Assembly (NCBI GenBank): GCA_944326815.1
Contig: CALVFI010000006.1
Coordinates: 1 to 64,000 of the forward strand
DNA from: an uncultured Rikenellaceae bacterium
Lineage (GTDB): Bacteria > Bacteroidota > Bacteroidia > Bacteroidales > Rikenellaceae
Direction of reading: 5' to 3'
Length of the DNA: 64,000 bases
Positions 27,135 to 36,184 of this stretch are shown in pieces. The notes beneath the pieces are model-generated. The model saw nothing but the letters and a program-made list of their open reading frames with translations, was not told the origin of the DNA and did no database searches. The translations under genes and the position numbers were made by a program. Position 1 is the first letter of the stretch. Every line of letters begins with the position of its first letter.

Positions 27135-27827
27135 TTACCGATGCAATATCCGCACCACGTTGCGTGTGGCCGAGATGAGAATGTAGCCCAGAATGACGAA
27201 CGGGACAGCGGCAATCTGCCAAAGGATTAGTCCGATGACAGAAAGCAGGAGAAATCCGTATCGCAGTTCGTTGCCCCGGAGTCCGTAATGGTGGAATTTG
27301 AGTGCGAACATCCGAATCGGGCTGATGAGCAGAAAAGAGAGTACAACCGTTACGACCAATACCCAGAAAGGAGCAACCTCAAAGAGCCCCTCGGCATAGA
27401 GGTAGCCGGCGGACACGACAAACAAGGCGCTGGCTGGAGTCGGCAGTCCTTCGAATTCATCGCGCTGGGTTTCGTCGATGTTGAATTTGGCCAGACGCAG
27501 CGCCGAGAAAGCGGCCAGAAAGAAGGCACAGAGGCCCCAGGCTCCGGGCCCGTCAGCAGATTGATAGATGCTGTACAGCACGGCCGCCGGAGCTACGCCG
27601 AAACTGACCATGTCGGAAAGCGAGTCGAGTTGCTTACCCAGTTCCGAATAGGAACGCAGCAACCGCGCCGAGAATCCGTCGAGAAAATCGAAGACGGCGG
27701 CGGCAATCACAAATATGAATGCGGCCTTCAGGTCGGCAAAGCGCAACGTAAGCAACGTGGCAATACATCCGCACAGCAGATTCGCCAGGGTCAGCATATT
27801 GGGTATGGTGAAAAATCGTATCTTCAT
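27135..27827 (-). CDS. pssA: CDP-diacylglycerol--serine O-phosphatidyltransferase
   Basis: With the start at 27827 (MKIRFFTIPNMLTLANL) the product is 230 residues. Longer starts at 27851 and 27863 lie at or before the predicted transcription start. The CDP-alcohol phosphotransferase signature is exact: D50-G51-x2-A54-R55-x8-G64-x3-D68-x3-D72. About eight membrane helices follow. It makes phosphatidylserine, the precursor of phosphatidylethanolamine, in the inner membrane. The decarboxylase gene psd, often adjacent in Bacteroidales, is not next to it here. It is divergent from manC. Confidence 0.92.
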   Translation of the reverse strand: MKIRFFTIPNMLTLANLLCGCIATLLTLRFADLKAAFIFVIAAAVFDFLDGFSARLLRSYSELGKQLDSLSDMVSFGVAPAAVLYSIYQSADGPGAWGLCAFFLAAFSALRLAKFNIDETQRDEFEGLPTPASALFVVSAGYLYAEGLFEVAPFWVLVVTVVLSFLLISPIRMFALKFHHYGLRGNELRYGFLLLSVIGLILWQIAAVPFVILGYILISATRNVVRILHR

Positions 27828-27860
27828 TGCCTGATTTTTGTGGTTTGGCATAATCCTCCG

Positions 27861-27868
27861 CAAAGGTA
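27861..27868 (-). promoter_or_regulatory. -7 box (TACCTTTG) of pssA
   Basis: Fits TAnnTTTG on the minus strand with a start near 27854. It is back-to-back with the manC box and 22 bases from it. Confidence 0.55.
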
Positions 27869-27890
27869 GCAGAAACTACAGAAATATTTC

Positions 27891-27898
27891 TATATTTG
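27891..27898 (+). promoter_or_regulatory. -7 box (TATATTTG) of manC
   Basis: Fits TAnnTTTG; the transcript would start near 27905, leaving a leader of about 14 bases to the ATG at 27919. Confidence 0.55.
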
Positions 27899-27918
27899 TC
27901 TTAACATTTAATAAAACT

Positions 27919-29001
27919 ATGGATAACAATAAATATTGTGTCATCATGGCCGGGGGAATCGGCAGCCGTTTCTGGCCCATCAGCCGGAGTACTCACCCCA
28001 AGCAGTTTCTCGATATTCTCGGGACCGGCAAAACGTTTCTGCGCAGTACGTTTGAACGTTTTTCCCATGTTGTTCCGACAGAGAATTTTCTCGTGGTGAC
28101 CAATGCCGTATACAAGGATCTTGTGCTGGATCAGTTGCCCGAATTGCAGGAGTCGCAGGTATTGGCCGAGCCTCTCGGTCGCAATACGGCTCCTTGCATT
28201 ACGTATGCGGCATTTCGTTTACGTGCCGTCAATCCCGATGCGGTAATGATTGTTACTCCGAGCGATCATTTGATAATCAATGAGTTGGATTTTGTGCATG
28301 TGATTGATGAGAGTGCGGAGTTTGTTCGCGACCATGACGTGATGATGACGATCGGTATTCGTCCGGATCATCCCAATACCGGCTATGGATATATACAGGT
28401 GGAACCTACGGGCCCTGCTTTGTCGAAATTTAACAAGGTGAAGACATTTACCGAGAAACCCAATGCCGAGATGGCCAAGGTATTTGTGGATAGCGGGGAG
28501 TTTTTCTGGAATGCCGGTATCTTTATCTGGCGACCGAATACGATTCTTGAGGCGGTCGAACGTTTCCTGCCGGATACCTATCAGCTTTTCGATTCGATTT
28601 CGGCGCATTATGGACAGCCGGACGAGGATGAGTATATACAACGTATTTATCCCGAATGTCGGGGTATTTCGATCGATTTCGGGGTGATGGAGAAGGCCGA
28701 GAATGTCTATGTGCGTTGCAGTGATTTCGGCTGGTCGGACATCGGCACCTGGAACTCGCTCTATCATTACTCTCCGAAGGATGAGAATGGCAATGTGGTG
28801 CCGCACAACAGTGCGCTTTATGATACGCATGGGTGCATTATCAAGGTCCCCGATGGCAAGATGACCGTTATCGAGGGCCTTGACGACTATATTGTCGTGG
28901 ATAAGGAGAATGTGCTGATGATCTGTCCTCGGGAGAATGAACAGAAAGTCAAGAAATATATCGAGGATATTAAGTTCAAGACCGGTGACCGATTTATATA
29001 A
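27919..29001 (+). CDS. manC: mannose-1-phosphate guanylyltransferase
   Basis: From the ATG at 27919 the product is 360 residues, beginning MDNNKYCVIMAGGIGSRFWPIS with the nucleotide-binding GGxGxRxxP signature. ILGTGKTFLRSTFERF and AEPLGRNTAP are typical of GDP-mannose pyrophosphorylases, as is the FTEKPNAEMAK region. It makes GDP-mannose from mannose-1-P and GTP for polysaccharide and glycoprotein synthesis. It lacks the isomerase domain of type II enzymes. The last 17 bases overlap murF if that gene starts at the GTG at 28985. A dolichyl-P-mannose-synthase-like gene at 37547 would use its product. Confidence 0.93.
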   Translation: MDNNKYCVIMAGGIGSRFWPISRSTHPKQFLDILGTGKTFLRSTFERFSHVVPTENFLVVTNAVYKDLVLDQLPELQESQVLAEPLGRNTAPCITYAAFRLRAVNPDAVMIVTPSDHLIINELDFVHVIDESAEFVRDHDVMMTIGIRPDHPNTGYGYIQVEPTGPALSKFNKVKTFTEKPNAEMAKVFVDSGEFFWNAGIFIWRPNTILEAVERFLPDTYQLFDSISAHYGQPDEDEYIQRIYPECRGISIDFGVMEKAENVYVRCSDFGWSDIGTWNSLYHYSPKDENGNVVPHNSALYDTHGCIIKVPDGKMTVIEGLDDYIVVDKENVLMICPRENEQKVKKYIEDIKFKTGDRFI

Positions 29002-30208
29002 GATTTTTACGAAATATCCTGTCATATCGACCGATAGCAGGCGAGTTGTGCCGGGGTCGATATTTTTTGCTCTCCGGGGAGCATCGTTCGACGGGAACCG
29101 TTATGCGGCGGATGCTCTGGCCCAAGGAGCGGTATATGCCGTGGTGGACGATCCTGCGGTGGCGGTTTCAGATAAATATAGGGTGGTGGACGACGTGCTG
29201 GCTACGCTTCAGCATCTGGCGATGTATCATCGCCGGGCGTTGGGTATTCCCATTCTCGCAATCACGGGGTCCAATGGCAAGACGACGACGAAGGAGTTGG
29301 TGGCGCGGGTATTGGCGAAACGCTATTGTGTCAGTGTGACGCAGGGGAATCTGAACAATCATATCGGTGTCCCGCTTACGTTGTTGTCGATGAAACCCGA
29401 TACGGAGTTCGGAATTGTGGAGATGGGGGCAAGCAGTTGTGGAGAGATTGAGTTGCTTTGCAATATTGCCCAGCCCGATTTCGGTCTTATTACGAACATC
29501 GGGCGCGCTCACCTGGAGGGATTTGGGGGCCCGGAGGGGGTGAAACGCGGGAAAGGTGAGTTGTATGATTATCTGGCTGCTCATCATGGAGTTGCATTTT
29601 ATCTGACGGAGAGCCCGGAGTTGTCCGATATGGTGCGGGAGCGCCCTGCGTTGCAGACGGTGCCCTATACGACGGAGGGAACGGCGCAAATGAAAAGCAG
29701 ATTGGTTGGGGATTATAATCGCTATAATATGGCGGCGGCTGTAGCGGTTGGGAGATATTTCGATGTGGATATGCATGACATCGAACAGGCCGTGGCGGGG
29801 TACGAACCGGACAACCATCGTTCCCAACGTATGGAGACGGCTCGTAATACGTTGATTTTGGATTGTTACAATGCCAATCCGTCGAGTATGCGGGCTGCCA
29901 TCGAAAATTTTGCCCAGGAGATCACTCCTCGGACAAAAGCCGTGATTCTCGGCGATATGCTGGAGCTGGGACGATACGCTTCGGATGAACATCTGGCTGT
30001 TTTACAGCTGTTGGCTGAGTGTCGTATTCGGGAGATTTATCTCGTAGGAGCCAACTTTGTTTCGGCGGCTGAGGCTACGGGTTTGCACGCCTTCCCTGAT
30101 CGAGAAGCGCTTGTTGCTTATCTGAATGAACATCCTCTGCACGATCGGATGATTCTGATTAAGGGATCGCATGGAATAGGGCTCGATAAAATCGTCGATT
30201 TTTTGTGA
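28985..30208 (+). CDS. murF: UDP-N-acetylmuramoyl-tripeptide--D-alanyl-D-alanine ligase
   Basis: The GTG at 28985 gives VTDLYKIFTKYPVISTDSRRV, the N-terminus expected for Bacteroidetes MurF, and a 407-residue protein. A longer frame from 28937 lies inside manC. The ATP-binding motif is ITGSNGKTTTKE; EMGASSCGEI and NIGRAHLEGF belong to the Mur ligase core, and NPSSMRAAI to the C-terminal domain. It adds D-Ala-D-Ala to the UDP-MurNAc-tripeptide in the cytoplasm. The other mur genes are not in the window; here it is paired with manC. Confidence 0.94.
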   Translation: MTDLYKIFTKYPVISTDSRRVVPGSIFFALRGASFDGNRYAADALAQGAVYAVVDDPAVAVSDKYRVVDDVLATLQHLAMYHRRALGIPILAITGSNGKTTTKELVARVLAKRYCVSVTQGNLNNHIGVPLTLLSMKPDTEFGIVEMGASSCGEIELLCNIAQPDFGLITNIGRAHLEGFGGPEGVKRGKGELYDYLAAHHGVAFYLTESPELSDMVRERPALQTVPYTTEGTAQMKSRLVGDYNRYNMAAAVAVGRYFDVDMHDIEQAVAGYEPDNHRSQRMETARNTLILDCYNANPSSMRAAIENFAQEITPRTKAVILGDMLELGRYASDEHLAVLQLLAECRIREIYLVGANFVSAAEATGLHAFPDREALVAYLNEHPLHDRMILIKGSHGIGLDKIVDFL

Positions 30209-30287
30209 TTTTGACCAATGGGCAGATGTGTCTTCGAAAGTTAGAACAACATGTCAGTCTCTGTCTTGGATGATTCCGGTAGATAGT

Positions 30288-30322
30288 AAAAATCCTGCGA
30301 CAAAATTTGTCGCAGGATTTTT
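30288..30322. terminator. bidirectional terminator between murF and tkt
   Basis: A 17-bp perfect inverted repeat (AAAAATCCTGCGACAAA / TTTGTCGCAGGATTTTT) around one base. It lies between converging genes and has T-runs on both strands. Confidence 0.88.
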
Positions 30323-30350
30323 GTTTGCGTGAGGTGCCCCCTCCAGGAAT

Positions 30351-32381
30351 TTATTTACCCAGAAGGGCTTTTACCTCTTCGTAGACTTTTTGACCCGAGA
30401 AACCGAATTCCTCTTCGAGTACTTTATAGGGCGCAGAAAATCCGAAATGATCTAATCCATGGATATAGCCATTTTCTCCTACGAGACGTTCGAGTGTGGT
30501 AGGTAGCCCGGAAGTCATTCCGTAGCGTACAATACCTGCGGGTAGAATCTCTTCCTGATACTCTTTGGGTTGATCGCGGAACAATCCTTCGGATGGAACC
30601 GATACGATGCGTACCTTGATTCCGTCGGCTTTGAGTAGTTCTGCTCCAGCAACAAGTGTCGCTACTTCGGAGCCGTTACCCAGTAGAATCACATCGGGCT
30701 TGTCTTGGCAATCTTCAATAATGTAAGCTCCTTTAGATGCCTGTCGGGCCTCTTTCAGACGGTCACCGCTGGCAGCGGGCAATGTTTTGATGTTCTGGCG
30801 GGAGAAGAGCAAGGCTGTAGGTCGTTGGCTCTCCATGGCGATTTTCCACGCTGCTATTGCTTCAGGACCGTCGGCCGGACGTAATACGACCATCGACCGT
30901 TCGCCTTGGTGGTTGTAGAGTTGTTCCATCAGGCGGATTTGAGCCTCATGCTCTACGGGTTGATGGGTAGGTCCATCCTCGCCGACGCGGAATGAGTCAT
31001 GGGTCCAGATATATTTTACCGGAAGACGCATCAATGCCGCCAGTCGAACGGCGGGTTTCATGTAGTCGGAGAAGACGAAGAACGTACCACAAGCAGGTAT
31101 GACACCTCCGTGTAGCGCCATACCGTTCATGATGCAGGCCATCGTCAGTTCGGAAACACCGGCTTGGAAGAATTTTCCCGTGAAATCACCCTTTTCGAAG
31201 GCATGGGTTTTCTTGAGATATCCGTCCGTTTTATCTGAATTGCACAGGTCGGCAGAGGCTACAATCATATTTTCGACATGGTCGGCCAGGTAGGAGAATA
31301 CGCTCGAGGAGGCAGCACGTGTAGCTACATCCGGTTTGCATTCCACTTGGGAAAAATCCAGTTCCGGCAGTGCTCCCGAGAGGAACAGATCCAGTTTGGC
31401 ACTTAATTCCGGGTTCGTATTACGCCAGATTTCTTCGACGGCCTTATGCTCTTTAATCCAATCGGTGAGGCGGTTGCGAGCCATCGTGTAAATTTCCTTG
31501 CTTTCGGGGAAAATTTCGAATGGTTCGTCCGGATTGCCTCCGAGATTTTTTACCGTAGCGGCGAAATCGCTGCCTGCGGCAGAGAGTGGCTGACCGTGCG
31601 TGGAGACCTTCTTCTCGAAACTCTTTCCGTCTGCGGTTACGGCGCCTTTCCCCATGATCGTGTGACCGATGATTAACGTCGGTTTCTCTTTTTCCTGCCG
31701 TGCGTCGTGCAAGGCCGTACGGATTTGGTTGCAGTCGTTGCCGTCGATCTCGATGACGTTCCAGCCCCAGGCTTTGTATTTGGCTGCGACGTCTTCGGTC
31801 ATTACTTCGTCTACTTTGGTCGAGAGCTGTATGTTATTGGCATCGTAATACATGGTCAGACGGCTCAGACCGAGATGACCCGCAATACGTCCTGCTCCTT
31901 GAGAGATCTCTTCTTGAATACCACCGTCAGAGATGTAGGCATAGGTGCGGTGTTTCATCCATTCGCCGAAACGGGCGACCATAAAGCGTTCTGCAATGGC
32001 TGCGCCTACGGCCATCGCATGCCCCTGCCCGAGCGGACCGGAGGTGTTTTCTATGCCGTGTGCCAGGTCGCGTTCCGGGTGTCCAGGTGTGATGCTTCCC
32101 CATTGGCGGAAGTTTTTGAGGTCTTCCAGCGTGAGGTTCCCCGAAAGGCAGAGTGCTGCATAGAGCATCGGGGACATGTGTCCCGGGTCGAGGAAGAACC
32201 GATCTCGGAAAGGATAGGTCGGGTCGGCCGGATTATAGTGCATGAATTCCGTGAAGAGCACGTTGATGAAATCTGCTCCGCCCATGGCGCCTCCCGGGTG
32301 TCCCGATTTGGCCTTTTCCACCATGGCTGCTGCCAGGATACGAATGTTGTCCGCGGCTTTGTTCGTGAGATCGTTGTTCAT
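30351..32381 (-). CDS. tkt: transketolase
   Basis: This 676-residue thiamine-diphosphate enzyme of the pentose phosphate pathway moves two-carbon units between sugar phosphates. The N-terminal ThDP domain has KSGHPGGAMGGAD and YISDGGIQEEISQGAG, a variant of the usual GDG motif seen in Bacteroidetes enzymes. The Pyr domain (about 350-525) contains THDSFRVGEDGPTHQP. The C-terminal domain carries VILLGNGSEV. Length is typical. It follows clpX after 62 bases on the same strand and may be read through from the tig-clpP-clpX unit. Confidence 0.95.
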   Translation of the reverse strand: MNNDLTNKAADNIRILAAAMVEKAKSGHPGGAMGGADFINVLFTEFMHYNPADPTYPFRDRFFLDPGHMSPMLYAALCLSGNLTLEDLKNFRQWGSITPGHPERDLAHGIENTSGPLGQGHAMAVGAAIAERFMVARFGEWMKHRTYAYISDGGIQEEISQGAGRIAGHLGLSRLTMYYDANNIQLSTKVDEVMTEDVAAKYKAWGWNVIEIDGNDCNQIRTALHDARQEKEKPTLIIGHTIMGKGAVTADGKSFEKKVSTHGQPLSAAGSDFAATVKNLGGNPDEPFEIFPESKEIYTMARNRLTDWIKEHKAVEEIWRNTNPELSAKLDLFLSGALPELDFSQVECKPDVATRAASSSVFSYLADHVENMIVASADLCNSDKTDGYLKKTHAFEKGDFTGKFFQAGVSELTMACIMNGMALHGGVIPACGTFFVFSDYMKPAVRLAALMRLPVKYIWTHDSFRVGEDGPTHQPVEHEAQIRLMEQLYNHQGERSMVVLRPADGPEAIAAWKIAMESQRPTALLFSRQNIKTLPAASGDRLKEARQASKGAYIIEDCQDKPDVILLGNGSEVATLVAGAELLKADGIKVRIVSVPSEGLFRDQPKEYQEEILPAGIVRYGMTSGLPTTLERLVGENGYIHGLDHFGFSAPYKVLEEEFGFSGQKVYEEVKALLGK

Positions 32382-32443
32382 GTTTTTTACTGTTATAGGT
32401 TCGATTCATTTGTTGGGTTATGTCTGCCTTCTTATGCTTTGGG

Positions 32444-33709
32444 TCAGCCGACTTGTTTCCATTCCGATAGTCCTGCCTTCTCGAGTTTCTCGCGGGCATA
32501 GTCGACGGTGATGCGGAATTCCCGGCAGGAGGTTTCCGAGGGTAGGTCAAACATGACATCCATCATGATGGCTTCGCAAATCGAGCGGAGACCTCGTGCT
32601 CCGAGCTTGAACTCGATCGCCTTGTCTACGATGTAGTCCAAAACCTCATCGTCGAACGACAATTCGACGCCGTCCATGGCAAAAAGTGCCTTATATTGTT
32701 TGATGATGGCATTTTTCGGTTCGGTAAGGATCGACCGCAGAGCTTCGCGTCCCAGGGGCTCCAGATAGGTCAGGACAGGAAGACGCCCCACCAGTTCCGG
32801 AATCAGACCGAACGATTTAAGATCCTGCGGCAGGATATATTGCATCAGGTTGTCGCGTTTGATCGAGCCTCGTTCCAGTTTCCCGTAACCGATGGCGCGG
32901 GTATTGAGACGTTGTGCGATTTTTTTCTCAATACCGTCGAATGCTCCTCCGCATATGAACAGAATGTTGGCCGTATTGATCTTGATGAACTTCTGGTCGG
33001 GATGTTTGCGCCCGCCCTCGGGGGGAACGTTGACGATTGTCCCTTCGAGAATTTTCAACAGGGCTTGTTGTACACCTTCGCCCGATACGTCCCGCGTGAT
33101 GGAGGGGTTGTCCCCTTTGCGGGCGATTTTGTCGATTTCGTCGATGAAGATGATGCCGCGTTCGGCTAACTCCACGTTGTAGTCGGCCACCTGGAGCAGA
33201 CGGCTCAGGATGCCTTCCACATCTTCCCCCACATAGCCGGCCTCGGTCAGAACCGTAGCATCTACGATGGTGAACGGAACCTTCAGAAGCCGGGCGATAG
33301 TCCGCGCCATCAGGGTCTTGCCTGTGCCGGTGGGGCCTACGATTACGATGTTCGATTTGTCGATTTCGATCTGCTCCTGCTTCTCCTGGGCGTGCATCAG
33401 ACGTTTGTAATGGTTGTAGACCGCCACGGACATGTAGCGTTTGGCGTCTTCCTGACCGATCACGTACTGGTCGAGGAAAGCCTTGATCTCTGCGGGTTTC
33501 AGTAGTTCTTCTTTTCGGATGGGAGCTGCTTTTTTCCCTTTTTTCGAGATGACTTCGGTTTCCAGCAGCAGGTTGTAGCCGTGCTCGATGCACTTATTGC
33601 AGATATTGGCGCCATCGCTTCCCGAGAACATCACCTCCACCTCGGTGCGTGGCAATCCGCAAAACGAGCAGCAATCCATATTGCCCTCGTCGGATCGTTT
33701 GTTTGCCAT
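32444..33709 (-). CDS. clpX: ATP-dependent Clp protease ATPase subunit ClpX
   Basis: This 421-residue AAA+ unfoldase has an N-terminal zinc-binding domain with Cys pairs in CCSFCGLP and ICNKCIEHG. Walker A is GPTGTGKT, Walker [12 protein letters not shown], and the pore loop GYVGEDVE. The [10 protein letters not shown] loop resembles the RKH/ClpP-docking region. It unfolds tagged substrates for ClpP, whose gene ends 4 bases upstream. The tig-clpP-clpX order is the standard one. Confidence 0.97.
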   Translation of the reverse strand: MANKRSDEGNMDCCSFCGLPRTEVEVMFSGSDGANICNKCIEHGYNLLLETEVISKKGKKAAPIRKEELLKPAEIKAFLDQYVIGQEDAKRYMSVAVYNHYKRLMHAQEKQEQIEIDKSNIVIVGPTGTGKTLMARTIARLLKVPFTIVDATVLTEAGYVGEDVEGILSRLLQVADYNVELAERGIIFIDEIDKIARKGDNPSITRDVSGEGVQQALLKILEGTIVNVPPEGGRKHPDQKFIKINTANILFICGGAFDGIEKKIAQRLNTRAIGYGKLERGSIKRDNLMQYILPQDLKSFGLIPELVGRLPVLTYLEPLGREALRSILTEPKNAIIKQYKALFAMDGVELSFDDEVLDYIVDKAIEFKLGARGLRSICEAIMMDVMFDLPSETSCREFRITVDYAREKLEKAGLSEWKQVG

Positions 33710-33713
33710 ATTC

Positions 33714-34391
33714 TTATTTATTCTCTCTCTTTTTCAGTACTTCGTCGATCAGTCCGTAGGCCATGGCCTCTTTCGAGGTCATCCAGAAATCCCGATCGGC
33801 ATCTTTTTCGATTTTTTTGTAGGGTACTCCGCTGTGTAACGAGAGGATTTCGTAGAGCTCTTTCTTGAGTTTCAAGATTTCGCGAGCTGTGATTTCGATG
33901 TCTGAAGCTTGACCCTCTGCGCCGCCCAGTGGTTGGTGGATCATGATGCGGGAATGGGGAAGGGCCGAACGTTTCCCCTGTGTTCCGGCGGTGAGCAGTA
34001 CGGCGGCCATGCTGGCGGCCATGCCGGTGCAGATGGTGGCCACGTCCGGGCTGATCAGTTGCATCGTGTCGTAGATGCCCAGCCCAGCACTTACCGATCC
34101 TCCGCCCGAATTGATGTATATCTGGATATCTTTTTCCGGGTCTACCGACTCCAGAAAAAGTAGCTGAGCTTGGATGATGTTGGCGGCATCGTCGTAAATG
34201 GGTACGCCGAGAAAGATGATGCGATCCATCATCAGTCGTGAAAATACATCCATCGTGGCGACATTCAGCTGCCGTTCTTCGATAATTGTCGGCGAAATGT
34301 AGGAATCGGCGACTGCGCGATAGTTGTGCAGCCGGAGGCTGCTGATGCCCAGATGTCCGGTTGCGTACTTTTCGAATTCGCTCTTTTTCAT
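33714..34391 (-). CDS. clpP: ATP-dependent Clp protease proteolytic subunit ClpP
   Basis: This 225-residue serine protease forms the barrel degraded-substrate chamber. The catalytic Ser is in [11 protein letters not shown], His in [10 protein letters not shown] and Asp in KDADRDFWM. The N-terminus is about 25 residues longer than in E. coli and begins [15 protein letters not shown]. It sits between tig and clpX. The 105-base gap before it carries a 13-bp hairpin that could set its level relative to trigger factor. Confidence 0.96.
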   Translation of the reverse strand: MKKSEFEKYATGHLGISSLRLHNYRAVADSYISPTIIEERQLNVATMDVFSRLMMDRIIFLGVPIYDDAANIIQAQLLFLESVDPEKDIQIYINSGGGSVSAGLGIYDTMQLISPDVATICTGMAASMAAVLLTAGTQGKRSALPHSRIMIHQPLGGAEGQASDIEITAREILKLKKELYEILSLHSGVPYKKIEKDADRDFWMTSKEAMAYGLIDEVLKKRENK

Positions 34392-34423
34392 CTTTTTATA
34401 TTCGGTATTTTATTATACAGAAT

Positions 34424-34469
34424 GACTCCGTTAGGAGGCCGATTCTGCAAAATCAATCCTAACGGAGTC
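34424..34469 (-). repeat. intercistronic hairpin between tig and clpP
   Basis: GACTCCGTTAGGA (34424-34436) and TCCTAACGGAGTC (34457-34469) pair perfectly over 13 bp with a 20-base loop. The sequence after it on the transcribed minus strand is ATTCTGTATAAT, not a T-run. It is therefore more like an RNA-stability or attenuation element than a simple terminator. Confidence 0.65.
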
Positions 34470-34496
34470 AAAGATAATAAAAATCGGGAAGTATTC

Positions 34497-35828
34497 CTAT
34501 TTCGTCGACTGTTCAAATATTTTGCCGAACTCTTCGGCGCTCACCTCTTTGTCGGTCACCTTGATGATGGGGGTGAGGGCTTCGATGACTTTGTGTTCGT
34601 ACAGTTTTTCGTAAATCTTACGCGACTCCTCTTTGTTGCTGAGGATTTGATTGGCGTAACCGTTCAGCATGTCGTCCGATACCTGACTCATGCCGTATTG
34701 CGCGAACTGCATGAGCGTTAGGGCTTTGGCTTCTTCTAGTGCATCTTCGGGCGTAACCTTGATCTCCAGGGTATCTACATAGTGTTTCTGGATCAGGTTC
34801 CAGCGCATCATGTCGAGGAACTGGTCGAAGTCCTTTTCGATCTGTTCCATCGTGAATTTGCCCTCGTTGATCCGGAACAGCCATCTCTTCAGGAAGTCTT
34901 CGGGCAGTTTCAGGTCGGCTTTGCCGAGCAACAACTTGTGCATATCGAGCGTAAACAGATAGTCGGTTTCGCGGCCGAGGTCGCGGGCGATCTGTTCGTA
35001 CAGGAAGGTTTCCAGCCCCTTGTCATCCTTTACGCTGCCGTCGGGGAATGCCATTTTGAAGAACTCCTCGTTCAGCTCGGGTTCGGCGAATTTGCGGATT
35101 TTGTTGATTGTCAGTTTGAAGTTCGGATTGATACCCTCCAACTCATTTTCTTTAACCTGGAGAATCGCTGCACGCTGAGCCGGGTTTTTGTAGAGTTCGT
35201 TGACGTTGACATCCATCGTGTCGCCAACCTTTTTTCCGATGAACGGTTTGCGCTCCTCGTCATTCATCGAGATAAGGCCTACGTAAGCGTCGGCCACATT
35301 CATCGTCTCGTTGTCGAGGGTCACCGTCAGAGCCTCCTCTTTCTCCACCTTCTCCGTATCTACCAGACGACCGAATTTGCGCAGGAAATTCGAGCGGTAG
35401 TTTTCGTACATCTCTTTATCGGCCTTGATCGTGTAACGCGTGATTTTATCCTTGGCGCCCAATTCGATGTTGACGGCAGGGGCCAGACCGATTTCAAAGA
35501 CGAATTCGTAAGAGGTGTCGTTGTCGAAGTCGAATTCTTTCTGTTCGTCGCTCGGCATGACATCGCCCATATAGTCGATTTTCTCTTTTTCGAGGTAGTC
35601 GAAGCAGGATTTCGAAGCGGTGCGGTAAGCCTCCTCGGCCACGGCGCCTTTGCGGTACATCTTGTTGATGATGCCCATGGGAACCATGCCGGGACGGAAT
35701 CCGGGAATGTTGGCTTTGCGTTTGTACTCGCGCAGGGTCTTGTCCACTGCGGGAGCGTAATCGGCCTCATCTACCGTTACTTTGATCAACGCGGTGAGGT
35801 CGTCGCGATTTTCTCTTACGATATTCAT
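34497..35828 (-). CDS. tig: trigger factor
   Basis: This 443-residue protein is normal in length. The N-terminal ribosome-binding domain contains a GFRPGMVPMG version of the signature loop (GFRxGxxP). The PPIase-like middle domain is divergent (about 150-240), as in other Bacteroidetes, and the long helical C-terminal domain is complete. It is a ribosome-bound chaperone and, in this family, may have lost prolyl isomerase activity; that is inferred from the divergent middle. Its -7 box is at 35886-35879. Confidence 0.9.
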   Translation of the reverse strand: MNIVRENRDDLTALIKVTVDEADYAPAVDKTLREYKRKANIPGFRPGMVPMGIINKMYRKGAVAEEAYRTASKSCFDYLEKEKIDYMGDVMPSDEQKEFDFDNDTSYEFVFEIGLAPAVNIELGAKDKITRYTIKADKEMYENYRSNFLRKFGRLVDTEKVEKEEALTVTLDNETMNVADAYVGLISMNDEERKPFIGKKVGDTMDVNVNELYKNPAQRAAILQVKENELEGINPNFKLTINKIRKFAEPELNEEFFKMAFPDGSVKDDKGLETFLYEQIARDLGRETDYLFTLDMHKLLLGKADLKLPEDFLKRWLFRINEGKFTMEQIEKDFDQFLDMMRWNLIQKHYVDTLEIKVTPEDALEEAKALTLMQFAQYGMSQVSDDMLNGYANQILSNKEESRKIYEKLYEHKVIEALTPIIKVTDKEVSAEEFGKIFEQSTK

Positions 35829-35878
35829 TTCTATCTGTTTTTTGCTTTAACGATCTGCTTGGAGCGCACAAAGATAAT

Positions 35879-35886
35879 ATATTCTG
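35879..35886 (-). promoter_or_regulatory. -7 box (TATCTTTG) of tig
   Basis: Fits TAnnTTTG on the minus strand; transcription would start near 35872, leaving a leader of about 44 bases. Confidence 0.55.
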
Positions 35887-35960
35887 TTCAGACTGCAAAT
35901 TTTTGCCGCTTGTTGTCCGGCGAAATAGCGGGGGCCGTTTTCGAAAAGAGCCCTATAGAT

Positions 35961-35996
35961 AAAAAAACGCCTTGTGCTTCCTTCTGCAAGACGTTT
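35961..35996 (-). terminator. intrinsic terminator of tRNA-Leu
   Basis: A 9-bp stem AACGTCTTG with CAAGGCGTT (one G-U pair) is followed on the minus strand by a run of seven T. It ends the tRNA-Leu transcript before the tig promoter. Confidence 0.8.
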
Positions 35997-36011
35997 TCCG
36001 GTTGTACCTTG

Positions 36012-36093
36012 TGCGAGCAAAGGGACTCGAACCCCCACGCCTCTCGGCATTAGATCCTAAATCTAACGTGGCTACCAATTACACCATGCTCGC
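36012..36093 (-). tRNA. tRNA-Leu (anticodon UAG)
   Basis: This 82-base gene has acceptor strands GCGAGCA and TGCTCGC, and discriminator A at 36012 as required for leucine. The anticodon loop TTTAGGA gives TAG at 36059-36057, which reads CUA/CUG. It has a short class II variable arm and the T-loop GGTTCGAGT. CCA is not encoded. Confidence 0.96.
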
Positions 36094-36184
36094 CTATTGA
36101 CGCGACAAAGATAGCGATTTTTTCCTGCCCGACAAATTCATAGAGGCAAATTTATTGTTGTCTGGTTGTAATGCGATGGCGGGG

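Noticed and set aside
34782..36053. 423-residue open frame antisense to tig and crossing tRNA-Leu
   Set aside because: Trigger factor is certain on the other strand, and the frame runs through a tRNA gene.
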